A stretch of DNA of 64,000 nucleotides, taken from positions 1,860,001-1,924,000 of the forward strand of contig CP129291.1 of NCBI GenBank assembly GCA_030437565.1. The letters run 5' to 3'. A program made the translations under genes and the position numbers. This document shows positions 44,666-55,443 of this stretch, piece by piece. Numbering within the stretch: the first letter of the stretch is position 1; each line of letters begins with the position of its first letter. The DNA is from Terrilactibacillus sp. S3-3 (lineage in GTDB: Bacteria > Bacillota > Bacilli > Bacillales > Sporolactobacillaceae). The notes under the pieces were generated by a model. It did not search any database. It was not told where the DNA came from and saw only the letters and a program-made list of their open reading frames with translations.

Positions 44666-45567
44666 TCTCCTCCTTCCAGTATCGTCTCACTGTACAAAGC
44701 TCTTTTTCGTATGTCGTCCCCTCGAGTACCGTGATTTCAATCTTCTTTCCAGGAGTCGGTGAATGGATCATTTTCCCGTTGTCATAGTAAATCCCGACAT
44801 GATGGACTGCCCCTTTTCCCTCGTCATAAGCAAAATACAGCAGGTCGCCAGGTTTTAAAGACTGGAGATCTATCTCCCTGCCGCCACGTGCCTGATCGTC
44901 TGCATCGCGGGGAATGAGGTACCCCCCGGCCCGCATCATCGAATAGCTATATCCTGAACAATCGTATCCATAAGCGCTCATCCCGGCCCAAAGATACGGA
45001 AGGTGCAGAAAACGTTCCGCCTGTTTCACAATAGCCGCACCATCGGCCGGCTTCTCTCGTTTTGGGAAAGCCACATCCTTTAAAAAAAAGATAGCCGCCG
45101 CCGATCGGGCTCTTGACTTTCACCTCTTTTTTGCCGCAGTCCGTCAAAGTCAAAAACGTCCCGAAGCTCAAATCAAACAGCCGTTCCTTTTTCTCATTAT
45201 AAAAGCCCGCTGTTTTGCTTTGAACCATGATTTTTTCTTCTGCAGGCGATGAAGCAATAGGCTCAGCCAATTGTTTTTTTGGCATCCAGCCGGGGTAGCC
45301 GCGCTGATCTTTCGAAGATGCTTGCGACGGGATCAGGACTTTCACCCAATCCCCTTGTGCCGCCTCAATCCAAACATCATCGCCAAACAAAACTTGTGAC
45401 TGCAGGCGGCCTTCCCGGCAAAGGGCGATATTTTCTTCACTTGTCATCTCCGCCAGCCAGCCCCCGATATCAACGGGATTGGAGGCGGCTTTCTTGTCGC
45501 ACGGCCGGACCGCATTCGGATCGGTCCACACCATTGCGACAGGCACTGCGATTTGCCACTTTTCCAT
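44631..45567 (-). CDS. ykfC: Gamma-D-glutamyl-L-diamino acid endopeptidase, NlpC/P60
   Basis: Cytosolic muropeptide endopeptidase that cuts D-Glu-gamma-diaminopimelate bonds after L-Ala is freed. Seen: N-terminal SH3b-like modules (VAMVWTDPNAVRP), and the NlpC/P60 domain with catalytic Cys in AYGYDCSGYSYSM and His in AVHHVGIYY. There is no signal peptide, matching YkfC. A frameshift near 45072 separates SH3b and catalytic parts. About 313 residues. Its 3' end overlaps ykfD by about 35 bases. Confidence 0.9.
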
Positions 45568-45615
45568 CTCTCTTTTCCCCTTCTTTCACCTTTGGCCGTC
45601 TCTCGAACTACCCGG

Positions 45616-46723
45616 TCAGCCGACCTCTTTTTCATCATCAATAAATGGAAACTTCACCCCTTGAATGCCCAGGCCCGGAACATCGGGTAAAAATAGCTGG
45701 TTTTGTTCATAACGAACACCGCCGATCACCGGATCACTGGCGAACATCAGCGGGGCGTCGAAATCGCAGCGGGTGATGTTGCGCTTACTTGCCGCAAAAT
45801 GGCTTGCCGCGGTGATGCCGATCTTTGACTCGATCATACAGCCGACCATGCATTCAATACCATGTGTTTCTGCGAGTGTATTAATTTTATCCGCATAGTA
45901 GATGCCGCCTGCTTTCATCAATTTGATATTGATCAGATCACAGGCGTGCATCTCAAGCAGGCGGGCGGCATCCCTCGGACCGAAGACGCTTTCGTCCGCC
46001 ATGATTGGTGTTTCCACGGCATCGGTCACTTGCTTCAGTCCCTCTATGTTCCATGCGGCGACCGGCTGTTCCACAGCTCAATGGAAAGGCCCATTTGCTC
46101 CATTTTCCGAATGGCGGCAATCGCTTCTTTGGGACTCCAGCCTTGATTGGCGTCCAGCCTTAACTTCACGTTGTCGCCCGCTGCCCGGCGGATGCCGGCA
46201 ACCCGCTCGATGTCTTCTTCAATCGTTGAATTACCCACTTTTATCTTAAGTGTATCAAATCCCTTTTTGATCAAAGACTGGGCGTCGCCGACCATTTCTT
46301 CCATTCTATTGACACTGACCGTAAAATCGGTTTCCAGACGGTTCTTATAGCCGCCAAGCAGCTGATAAAGCGGCAGTCCAGTCCGTTTTCCGAGGCAGTC
46401 ATGAATCGCCATATCGACGGCAGCCTTGGCACTTGTGTTATGCAAAATGGCCTTATTAATGGTAGAAAACACCCGCTCGCTATTTTCAATTGACAGACCG
46501 ATAATAGCGGGCTTGATGATTTTTAAAATGGTCGATTCGATGCTGTCGAGACTGTCGCCGGTGATCACATGCGTGGCGGCGCTTCGCCGATGCCGACCGT
46601 GCCATCTTCGCATTCGACGAAAACGACAACCGTTTCCGCATCGATCACCGTCCGCAAAGCCGTTTTAAAAGGCTTAATAAGCGGAACGGACAGCCTTTTT
46701 GTTCGTATATCCGCAATCTTCAT
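45616..46723 (-). CDS. ykfB: L-Ala-D/L-Glu epimerase
   Basis: Enolase-superfamily epimerase that converts L-Ala-D-Glu from murein into L-Ala-L-Glu for ordinary peptidases. Seen: DTLKIKVG with catalytic KxK, RLDANQGWS (metal Asp), the Glu in VEQPVAAW, ADESVFGP (second metal site) and NIKLMKAGGIYYA with the opposing Lys. Frameshifts near 46600 and 46065. About 369 residues. It lies between ykfA (13 bases) and ykfC in the same order as B. subtilis. Confidence 0.92.
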
Positions 46724-46735
46724 GGTTCTCTCTCC

Positions 46736-47656
46736 CTACTGAACACCTGGGCGGATGATCAGTTGTTTATTATTTGTGTCAAGTATCGCTTCAGCGCCCA
46801 GTGGAACGGCAAAATGCGGGGAGCAGTGGCCGATCATAAAACCGCTCATCGCCGGCTTGCCAGCGGACCCTAGATAGGTCTCAAACACTTCATCGAAAGT
46901 CAAAGAAGGATCGCTTTTCGGCGGGTTATCAAGGTGAAAATTACCGATAACAAATCCGGACGCATCCTGCAATTTGCCGGCAAGCCGTAATTGATTCAGC
47001 ATGCTGTCCACGCGATAGGGTTCTTCATCGACATCCTCTATGAGCAGAAAGCTTCCCTTTTGTATCGATTTCATTGGCCGTGCCGAGCGTACTTACCAGA
47101 AGCGACAAGTTTCCGCCGGTCAGGATCCCGCCTGCGCTGCCTTTGGTCAGAACTCTTAAAGGGGAAATATGCTCGTCATAATTGAGAAGCGTCGGTTCAA
47201 AAAGCTGCGAGAATAATTGTTTTGATAATAAATGAACATCCGGTTTGCCCAAATCCGAGGCAAGCATCGGACCGTGAAACGTCACAAGTCCGGCCTTTTG
47301 CTGAATAATGGTATGTAAATACGTGATATCACTGTAACCCCAGAAGATTTTCGGATGGCTTTTAATTAAATCGATCGAAATCTTCTCGGCAAATCGCGCC
47401 GTTCCATATCCCCCGCGGGCGCAGACAATCGCCTTAACGTTCGGGTCCTGAAACATCCGGTGAAAATCGGCCAGCCGTTCATCATCATCTCCCGCTAAAT
47501 AGCCATAAACCTGTTTCAGATGGTCGGCCAGTTTAATCCGAAAACCCAGCTGCTCCAGCCAGACAATCGCCCATCCAGATTTTCCTGATTGGGCGGACTC
47601 GCCGGGGCAATGATGCCAATAGTGTCGCCTTCTTGCAATCGTTGAGGATGAATCAT
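46736..47656 (-). CDS. ykfA: LD-carboxypeptidase (S66 family)
   Basis: Serine peptidase that removes the terminal D-Ala from tetrapeptide muropeptides. Seen: MIHPQRLQEGDTIGIIAPAS, ARGGYGTARFAEKI, the nucleophile Ser in FWGYSDITYLH, GGNLSLLVSTLGT and the C-terminal GHCSPHFAVPLG with the His. Frameshifts near 47570 and 47070. About 307 residues, cytosolic. First ykf gene after dppE. Confidence 0.9.
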
Positions 47657-47730
47657 CTCACACTCCCCTTTTTAAAAACTTGACGCAGGACGGGGCTTTA
47701 GTTGCTTCAATAAATACGATATTGGACATC

Positions 47731-47760
47731 ACCGTTTTCCGGCAGCCGCCGGAAAACGGT
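47731..47760 (-). repeat. Strong intra-operon hairpin between dppE and ykfA
   Basis: ACCGTTTTCCGGC pairs perfectly with GCCGGAAAACGGT over a four-base loop, with an outer GGAC/GTCC clamp. There is no T-run. At this position it would protect the dppE mRNA 3' end or reduce ykf expression, as intercistronic hairpins after binding-protein genes commonly do. Confidence 0.7.
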
Positions 47761-47800
47761 TTCGTCCATCTTGCAGGTAAATGCCCTTTATAAGGATCCG

Positions 47801-49415
47801 TTATTTTTTGCTGGCCCACTTCAGTTCAAGATATCCGACAGGATGGCGGACAATGCCTTTGACTTTGCTGTTTTGCAGTTCGGTTTGGTTATAGAAAAGT
47901 ACCGGGAACAGCGGCATTTCTTTCATTAAAAGCTTTTCCGCCTTGTACATCAGTTCGTAGCGTTTTGTATCGTTCTTTTCCTTTTTCGCTTCCTCGATCA
48001 ATTGATCATATGTTTTGTTGCTCCAATCCATGCTGTTCATTGAATAGCCTGTTTCAAAGTTTAAAAGAAAATCGATCGGATCGGCGAAATCGGCCAGGAA
48101 CGACCCGCGGGAGAATTGGAATTTATGCGCCTTTTGTTCCGATTGATAAACATTCCATTCCATGTTTTTCAGTTTGATATTGATTCCGAGATTTTTCTTG
48201 TACATCTCTTGAATCGCTTCGGCGACCGCTTTATGTTCGTCATCGGTATTATAGGTCAGTGTCACAGTCGGCAGCGTCTTGTAACCTTCTTCCTTCATGC
48301 CTTCTTTTAATAATTTTTTCGCTTCTTTCGGATTGTAAGAATAAAGATCGCCGTTATGTTTGCGGAAATCCTCGCCGCTCGGATCCTTGAATCCCGGCGA
48401 GACAAACCCATATGCCGGCTCATTTTTTTGTTTGACGACATAGTCGGTGATCTGCTTATTATCCACGGCCAGCGCAAATGCCCGGCGGATTTTGGCATTT
48501 TGGAACGGCGCCATTTTGACGTTCATGCTGAAGAAATAGGTTCCGGCCTGCGGATCTACCTTCACTTTTCCTTCTTTTAAACAGCTTGTCGCTTAAGTCA
48601 GGCGGCACGCTGGCAACATCAAGTTCACCCGTTTTATACATTTGGTATTCTGTATCGGCGGAGCTGACCATTGCCCAGTCCACTTCGTTCAGTTGGACCG
48701 ATTTTTTATCCCAATACGTTGTGTTTTTTTTTTCATCACCATTTTGCTGTCATGTTTCCATTCCGTCAGTTTAAACGGGCCGTTGCCGACAAATGTACCG
48801 CTATTCGCGTACCATTTCGGATTTTTTTTCCGCCACTTTTTCATTAACCGGGAAAAAGGCCGGGTTTGAAATCATATTTAAGAAATACGACTGTGCGCCG
48901 ACAAGCGTTACCTGCAGTGTCTTATCACCCAGCGCTTTGACTTTTACATCATCGACCGATCCTTTTCCTTCATTATATTTTTCCCCGCCTTGAATGAGGT
49001 AGCCAAGAAAAGCGGCCGGTGATGCCGTTTTCGGATTCAGCAGCTCTTTCCAGGCGTAAACAAAGTCATCGGCTTTAACGGTATCGCCATTGGTCCATTT
49101 GGCGTTTTTGCGAATATGGAACGTATAGGTTTTTCCGTCTTTTGACACCGTCCAGCTTTCGGCCATCGCCGGATGCGGTTCATTGTCCTTGCCGAGCCGC
49201 GTCAGCCCTTCCATGAGATTATTCAGCGCGTTGTTAGAAACAGCATCAAAGGCACTTGGCGGATTGAATGTCGTCGGTTCGGACCCATTGTTAAGTTTCA
49301 GCACTTTGCTGCTGCTGCTATCTCCGCCGCCTGATTTAGCCGAACAACCGGCAAACGCAAAAACAAGCACCAGTGCCAGTCCCATCATCCAAAATTTCTT
49401 CACAGCACTTTTCAA
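47801..49415 (-). CDS. dppE: Dipeptide/muropeptide-binding lipoprotein
   Basis: Extracellular substrate-binding protein (SBP_bac_5/OppA type). Seen: signal peptide with lipobox FAFAGCSAKSG, EPTTFNPPSAFDAVSNNALNNL, KTYTFHIRKNAKWTNGD, ADDFVYAWKELLNP and the C-terminal YLELKWASKK. Frameshifts near 48825, 48730 (a ten-T run) and 48577 break it. About 540 residues. The start overlaps dppD by four bases (ATGA). It captures dipeptides and cell-wall peptides for DppBCD. Confidence 0.93.
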
Positions 49416-50437
49416 ATCAATTCCCCCTCATTTTCTTTTTTTTCAACCTTCTGCACAAATCTTGAAGCTCTTTTATCTTGCAGCCAGCAATCGACAATGT
49501 GATGGTCATCCACTGTCGCGCTTGGCGGTTGAACTCTGTCGCACACCTCCATGGCAAACGGACAGCGATCGGCAAATGCGCAGCCAACCGGAGGCGAGAA
49601 GAGGTCCGGCGGCGTGCCGCTGATCGGTTTCAGCGCTGCCGAAGGGAGATCCAGCCGGACAACCGAATTGAGAAGTGCACGCGTGTAAGGATGCTCAGAG
49701 CGGTAAAAAATATCGCGTTTGCTGCCCATTTCCACAATCTTGCCCGCATACATGACCGCGATCCGATCGGCGACTTTGGCCACAACCCCCAAATCATGAG
49801 TGATCATGATCATCGCCACACCCGTCTCTTTTTGGATGCGGTCGAATAATTCCAGAATTTGCGCCTGAATCGTGACATCGAGAGCGGTCGTCGGCTCATC
49901 GGCAATCACCAGATCAGGTTCGCAAATCAGCGCCATCGCAATGACGATTCTTTGCCTCATGCCGCCGCTGAGTTGATGGGGATACTGCTTCAATCGTTCT
50001 TTAGGATTCGGAATACCGACGAGATCAAGCATATTGAGCGCTTTTTGCCGGGCCTCGATCCTGGCCGTTTTATTCTGGATGATCCCCTCTGTCAGCTGAG
50101 TCCCGATTGTCAGCGTTGGATTCAGTGCCGTCATCGGATCTTGAAAAATCATCGAGATATCCACGCCTTGGATTTTGCGCATCTCTTTGCTTTTGAACCT
50201 CGTCAGTTCCCGGTCTTTAAAGCGAATCGAACCGGCGGTGATTTTTCCCGGCGGCTGCGGAATAAGCCCCATCACAGCAAGTGATGTCACGCTTTTCCCG
50301 CAGCCCGATTCGCCGACAATCGCTAATGTTTCTCCATGATGTAAAGTAAAACTGACCCCGCGAACCGCTTTCACCGATCCGCCGTGCGTTTTAAATGCCA
50401 CATGAAGATCGTTTACTTCAAGCAAAGGCTTGTCCAT
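49412..50437 (-). CDS. dppD: Dipeptide ABC transporter ATP-binding protein
   Basis: OppD-type ATPase, 341 residues, intact. Seen: Walker [26 protein letters not shown] (Q-loop), LSGGMRQRIVIAMAL signature, Walker B LVIADEPTTALD, and the C-terminal extension GCAFADRCPFAMEVC. AGGAGG just before the start lies at the dppC stop. Forms the ATPase pair with YkfD. Confidence 0.95.
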   Translation of the reverse strand: MDKPLLEVNDLHVAFKTHGGSVKAVRGVSFTLHHGETLAIVGESGCGKSVTSLAVMGLIPQPPGKITAGSIRFKDRELTRFKSKEMRKIQGVDISMIFQDPMTALNPTLTIGTQLTEGIIQNKTARIEARQKALNMLDLVGIPNPKERLKQYPHQLSGGMRQRIVIAMALICEPDLVIADEPTTALDVTIQAQILELFDRIQKETGVAMIMITHDLGVVAKVADRIAVMYAGKIVEMGSKRDIFYRSEHPYTRALLNSVVRLDLPSAALKPISGTPPDLFSPPVGCAFADRCPFAMEVCDRVQPPSATVDDHHIVDCWLQDKRASRFVQKVEKKENEGELI

Positions 50438-50441
50438 CTCC

Positions 50442-51398
50442 CTACCTCCTTAGTTTCGGATCGAGTGCGTCTTGCAGCCCGTCGCCGAGCACATTAAAGG
50501 CAAACATTGTTAGCGAAATGAATAAAGCGGGGAAAAACAAGCGCCACCATTCACCGGTTATAATTGTCGACAGCGCATCGTTCGTTCGCCATCACGCCCC
50601 AGCTGGCATGCGGCGACTGAACGCCGAGTCCTAAGAAACTCAAAAACGCTTCGGAAAAAATCGCATTCGGCACCGTCAATGTCATCTGGACAATGATCGG
50701 GCCCATTGTATTGGGCAAGAGATTTTTGCGAACGATCCGCCACGTACCGCTGCCAAATGATTGGGAGGCGGTAACAAATTCATAGTTTTTCAGCTGCAGC
50801 ACTTGCCCGCGGACGATGCGCGCCATTCCCGTCCAGCCGGTCGCCGTCAGCGCTACAATAATTGTGAACAGGCCCGGCCCCATAACGACCATTAACAAAA
50901 TCACAACAAGCAGGTATGGCAGACCATACAAGATCTCAATGATCCGCATCATGATTCCGTCCGTCTTCCCGCCTTTGTAACCGGCAATGCCGCCATAGGC
51001 AACGCCGATCAATAGATCAACGAGCGCCGCGACCACGCCGACAAACAGCGAAATGCGCGCCCCGTACCACGTTCTTGCAAAGACGTCGCGGCCTAAGTCG
51101 TCTGTTCCAAACCAATACTCATGGGAAGGCGGCAAATTCTGCCGCAGCAAATGTTGCGCCGTTGCGGAATGTAGGGAAAGAAAAGGTCCGAAAACGGCCA
51201 TGAGAATGAGCAGCAGCAAGAATACGAGGCCGCCCATCGCCAATTTATTTTGCAGCAGCCTGAGCCAGGCGTCCTTCCAATAAGAAAGTGCCGGGCGGCT
51301 GATCGTTTCCTGATTTTTTTTTTTTTTTTTTTTTTGGGTGTAAACCATACATCCGGAATATCTTGCGGTTCCAATCGGTCCCTCTTTACCATTGCCAT
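50442..51398 (-). CDS. dppC: Dipeptide ABC transporter permease (C-type)
   Basis: OppC-family membrane subunit. Seen: an N-terminal cytoplasmic tail, TM1 around [44 protein letters not shown] (family signature), and the EAA-loop region [18 protein letters not shown] run of 22 T on the plus strand (51314-51335) falls in codons 22-28 of this gene, encoding poly-Lys; the correct frame cannot be known across it. Another shift near 50585 hides the end ([15 protein letters not shown]). About 318 residues. Start overlaps the dppB stop as TAATG. Confidence 0.9.
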
Positions 51399-52331
51399 TA
51401 TTTCGCCCCCTTGTGAAGCTTGATTCTCGGATCAAGCCAGCCATAAGCGATGTCGACAAGAAAAAGCATGACGATGAGAATGGCACTGTAAAAGACCGTC
51501 GTGCCCATGATCACCGGATAATCGCGTGAATTGATACTATCGACAAAATATTTGCCCATACCGGGAATCGCAAAAATCTTTTATAACAAATGTTCCGGTC
51601 AAAATGCTCGCCGCCAGCGTCCCGAGCACCGTTACGACCGGCAGCAGGGCGTTTTTCAGGGCGTGCTTCATCACGATTAGAAAAGGGGACAGCCCCTTGG
51701 CCCGCGCCGTGCGGATGTAATCTTGGGTCAGCACTTCGAGCATGCTCGAGCGAATCAGCCGGGCGATGATCGCCATCGGCCCGGTTGCCAGTGCAATCGT
51801 CGGCAGCACTTCATAACGCCACCCCTGCCAAGTCGCCGCCGGCAGGAGATCTAAATTGACCGCAAATTCCTGTATAAGAAATGTGGCCAGTACAAAATTA
51901 GGAATAGATATGCCGAGGACAGCGATCGACATCGCCAGATAATCGATCAGGCCATTGTGTTTCAGCGCCGCCAAAATGCCTAAGATCATCCCGGAAATGA
52001 TCGCAACGACAAGGGTCGTCACCCCGAGCTCAAATGAAACCGGGAACCCTCTGGCAATCAGATCGTTGACTGTCTGAGTCGGCTGCTTAATGGACGGGCC
52101 GTAATCAAACGTCGCAATGGATTTTAAATAAAGGCCGTATTGAACGATGAGCGGTTGATCAATATGGTAATGTTCTTCCATGTTATGCTCGGCAGCGGCG
52201 CTGATCTGTTTACCGTTGTGATAGTTGAAAGGCGATCCGGGTATCGCGTGCATGAGAAAAAAAGTCAGCGTGGCGATCACCCAAATCGTCACAATCATGG
52301 CAATAAATCTTCTGATGATGAATGTTCTCAA
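51398..52331 (-). CDS. dppB: Dipeptide ABC transporter permease (B-type)
   Basis: OppB-family membrane subunit. Seen: MRTFIIRRFIAMIVTIWVIATL (TM1), MLEVLTQDYIRTARAKGLSP (cytoplasmic EAA-like loop), and after a frameshift near 51580 FAIPGMGKYFVDSI, a hallmark of OppB. About 310 residues. First gene of the dpp-ykf operon in this window; dppA (D-aminopeptidase) that leads the B. subtilis operon is not present upstream. A GGGGGAGAAGG site precedes the ATG. Confidence 0.93.
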
Positions 52332-52473
52332 ACCTTCTCCCCCACTTCCCGCATTTTTCTTTTAATTGCTATGAACATGCGGATCAAGATTAGCCTGCTC
52401 TTTCATTTATTCCGGTTATAGAACCCCTCCCTGTCGCACTTTAATATAAAAAAAGGCCTGCAAACAGCAAAAA

Positions 52474-52505
52474 TCCAGCCCTTGAAACAATGGGCTGGAT
52501 TTTGT
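52474..52505 (-). terminator. Strong bidirectional-looking terminator
   Basis: A perfect 12-bp stem (AAAATCCAGCCC and GGGCTGGATTTT) over a ten-base loop lies between dppB's leader and the DUF3870 gene. On the minus strand it ends the DUF3870 message (TTTTT follows the stem). Confidence 0.85.
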
Positions 52506-52511
52506 CTAGGT

Positions 52512-52843
52512 TTATGTAGACAAAGCGGCGACAACTTGATTATATTTTTTCTGAGCATCATTATAGGCCACAATAAGCGCTTTTTGCGCGATGAACCAAA
52601 ATATCGCCGGCGAATGTCTCCGATAATAGCAGGATCGTTTATATGTCGGCCGATAAAAAGCGAGCGGATAAAGCGGACGGTGAGCGGTATCGTGGCCGAA
52701 CATTCAGCATCAATGATCCGGCCGTTCGTTTGATCCACAACAATTCCCAGAAAAAATTGATTGAATCTAAGCGTAATCGGATTATTTTGAGAAGATTTCG
52801 AATCTCCTATGATGAAAATCGTATTATTATTATACATATCCAA
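52512..52843 (-). CDS. DUF3870 domain protein
   Basis: A compact protein of about 110 residues with the DUF3870 pattern: NNTIFIIGDSKSSQNNPI, FFLGIVVDQTNGRIIDAECSA, IRSLFIGRHIND and, after a frameshift near 52595, RRYFGSS followed by KALIVAYNDAQKKYNQ. This family occurs in Bacillales near amidase and regulatory genes; its role is not established. A near-consensus promoter lies upstream and a strong terminator downstream, so it is a single-gene unit. Confidence 0.82.
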
Positions 52844-52937
52844 AATTCCTTTCTATCATTTCAGATGATCCAAGGGACTGACAACGGGCAGTTGCAGGTA
52901 CTTGAATCGTGAAAACATTACAAAAGGAACACTATAA

Positions 52938-52966
52938 TATATATAATTTTATTCAATATATGTCAA
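52938..52966 (-). promoter_or_regulatory. Strong sigma-A promoter of the DUF3870 gene
   Basis: TTGACA and TATATA separated by 17 bases in an AT-rich tract, read on the minus strand, about 100 bases before the gene start. Confidence 0.75.
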
Positions 52967-53013
52967 TATTTAAAATATTACAGCTTTTCATGTCGAAATT
53001 CTTTTTTCTATTT

Positions 53014-53050
53014 AAAAAAAGCCCCCATCCTATAAAACGAGGATGAGAGC
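53014..53050 (-). terminator. Rho-independent terminator after the MFS gene
   Basis: GCTCTCATCC pairs with GGATGGGGGC (with G-T pairs) and is followed by TTTTTTT on the minus strand. Confidence 0.75.
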
Positions 53051-53107
53051 TAACAGAATCACCATGATCGCCGGCCGTTTCCGTCGTCCATTTATTTGGC
53101 GGCCTTT

Positions 53108-54660
53108 TTACTCGTTCTTGACCTGTGAATACTCCGCCTCGGGCCGTTTATTTATTTTCAGGCGATCACCCGTCATCAAAAAGATTAACAATACGGCTGC
53201 AGCAGCAGGAATGAGCGCCCACAGAAACGTATGTGCAATAGACGAAGCAAGCGCCTCGGTCAGCTTATCGAGGATCGGTTTTGGTATTTATTTTTTCTCA
53301 ATTCCGGCGCGAGCATCGCTCTTGGATTGGTTAAATGATCCATCAGGCCGTTCGTCTGCAATCCGGCAAAAATGTCGTTTAACTGGTTTTTAAAGAGATG
53401 GCTTTGGATCGCCCCGTAAATCGTAATGCCGACCGTCATCCCCAGTTCCCTTAGAAAGGCCATTGTTGAGCTGGCGGCACCATATTGACTTTGCTTAAAG
53501 CCGTGAATCGCCGCCATGCCTAAAACGGAGAACGATGCGCCGACCCCGTAGCCGATAATCACCATATATAGAAGAACAAGATTGAAGGAAGTATGAACAG
53601 AAATCGTCGTGCTGAGCAGTAAGCCAAGAATTAAGATCATGCTATGTATCAGCATGATGCTTCGATAACTGATCTTTTGCGCCAAAAAACCGCCCGTCAT
53701 GCTGGCAACGGTCACACCGAGCATCATCGGCAGCAGCATCAGTCCGGCGTTCACCGCCGTCCCCCCGAAGACACCCTGAATGTATATGGGAATGAAAACA
53801 ACGGCAATCATGAAAGGCACGCCGTAAACCATGCCGACTAAATTACTTGATGCAAACAAACGATTCTTGAACATACTGAAAGAGATAATCGGTTCGGCCG
53901 CCTTTACTTCCGCTACGAAAAACAAAATGAAGAAAATCGCGAAGGAAACAAATAAACCGATGATCACGGCAGAAGACCAGGCGTATTTGTTGCCCCCGAG
54001 TTCAATGGCAAACATGAGGCTGACGGTTGACAAAACGAGCGTTGCCGCACCAAACCAGTCGATCGACTGCTTCTTATGCTGTTTCGATTCATGATAAAAG
54101 GCAGAAATGAGAAAAAGGGCGATAATACCCAAAGGTACATTGATATAAAAGACCCAATGCCAGCTCAAATGATCGGTAATATATGCACCAAGAAGCGGAC
54201 CAAAAACGCTTGAAAGGCCGAATACGCCGCCAAACATCCCGCTCATTTTTCCGCGTTTCTCCATTGGATAAACATCGAAGACGATCGCAAAGGCGATGGG
54301 CATCAGCGACCCGCCGCCGATCCCTTGAATCGCCCTGTATATGCTCAGCTGAGTAATGGATGTTGCTGTGCCGCACAAAATGGAACCGAGCAAAAAGGCG
54401 CTTAATCCAAAAATAAAGAAGCGTTTACGGCCGTACATATCCGACAATTTGCCGAATATCGGCATGCCGGCCATCTCGGCCACTAAATAGGCAGAGGTGA
54501 CCCAAACGAATTGATCCAGTCCGCCGAGGTCGGCAACGATCGTGCCCATCGCGGTGGAGACGATCGTCTGATCCATTGCCGAGATGAAAATGCCTAATAA
54601 TAAGCCGGCCACCACCCATCCCAAACTTTGCTTTTTCTTCAAATTTCCCTTATTCTCCAT
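53108..54660 (-). CDS. DHA2-family multidrug MFS transporter
   Basis: A 14-helix proton-drug antiporter of the EmrB/LmrB type. Seen: the motif C-like ISAMDQTIVSTAMGTIVADL in TM1, motif A GKLSDMYGRKRFF, GIGGGSLMPIAFAIVFD, and GPLLGAYITDHLSWHWVFYINVPLG. A frameshift near 53290 hides the last 60 residues. About 517 residues. Drug range unknown. Followed by its own terminator; the bactofilin genes lie upstream on the same strand and may share its transcript. Confidence 0.9.
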
Positions 54661-54681
54661 CTGTCCATCTCCTCTTCACTG

Positions 54682-55414
54682 TCATACTTGCTTAACAGCA
54701 TTGACCTCCGCATCATCCGCTTTGCTGTAATCCGACTGATATTCCACCGATTCGATTTTGCAGCCGGGTCCAATCACCACCCGATTGCCTCTGACCACTT
54801 TGGCCGTGGTGTCTTCAAGAAAAAATATCGTCGCCTTCAATCGTTTCGGCAGACAGTTCCCGTTTAAAAAAGGCTTTCAGCAGCCGGCCAACCACATTTG
54901 TTAAAGTCGTCCGTTTTACCTGAATTGTCCCGCCGCCGATTTCTTTAATATACGATACAGTACCCGTGTTGTACAGCGTTATATCAATTTTATCGGCGCT
55001 GAGCAGCTCGTCAATCGAAAGTCCCCCTTGAACCGTCACCGTTTCCGCCTCGCAGCTTCCTTCAATTTTCATGGTTCCGTGCAGCGCGACCGTATCGCCC
55101 TTCACGTTGCCGCCTATTTTGGCCATTCCATCGATCTTTAAAAAGCCGGCAGCCACCTCGCCGGTTATCGTCGAATGGCCATTGATCGTCACCGATTCCG
55201 CCTGAATGGATCCTTCGACTTTGCCGGAACCATTGATCGAAACGGCATCGGCATGCAGCTGCCCAATCACTTTTCCCGATCCATTAATGTCAAGGATTTG
55301 GCACTCGATATCGCCAACAATTTTTCCACTCCCATTGACATGCACTTGATCGTATTGTCCACCCGGTGCGCTCCCGGAGCCGGAAATCGTTAAATCCATT
55401 TTCTCTGTTTCCAT
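54682..55414 (-). CDS. yhbF: Bactofilin-like polymer-forming protein YhbF
   Basis: A right-handed beta-helix (bactofilin) protein of about 244 residues. The core shows short repeats such as VNGSGKIVGDIECQ, INGSGKVIGQLHAD and INGHSTITGEVAAG, each a helix turn. A frameshift near 54822 hides a C-terminal segment (VVRGNRVVIGPGCKIESVEY) shared with YhbE. The ATG at 55414 is nine bases after GAGGG. Probable cytoskeletal scaffold; function is inferred. Third gene of yhbD-yhbE-yhbF. Confidence 0.85.
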
Positions 55415-55443
55415 TTTGATTGATCCCTCACTTTTGCATATTT

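Noticed and set aside
51314..51335. Poly-T tract as a terminator for an upstream plus-strand gene
   Set aside because: No stem precedes it and it lies inside dppC; it is coding-strand poly-A.
54815..55393. Plus-strand ORFs within the bactofilin genes
   Set aside because: Shadows of repetitive beta-helix coding sequence on the minus strand.
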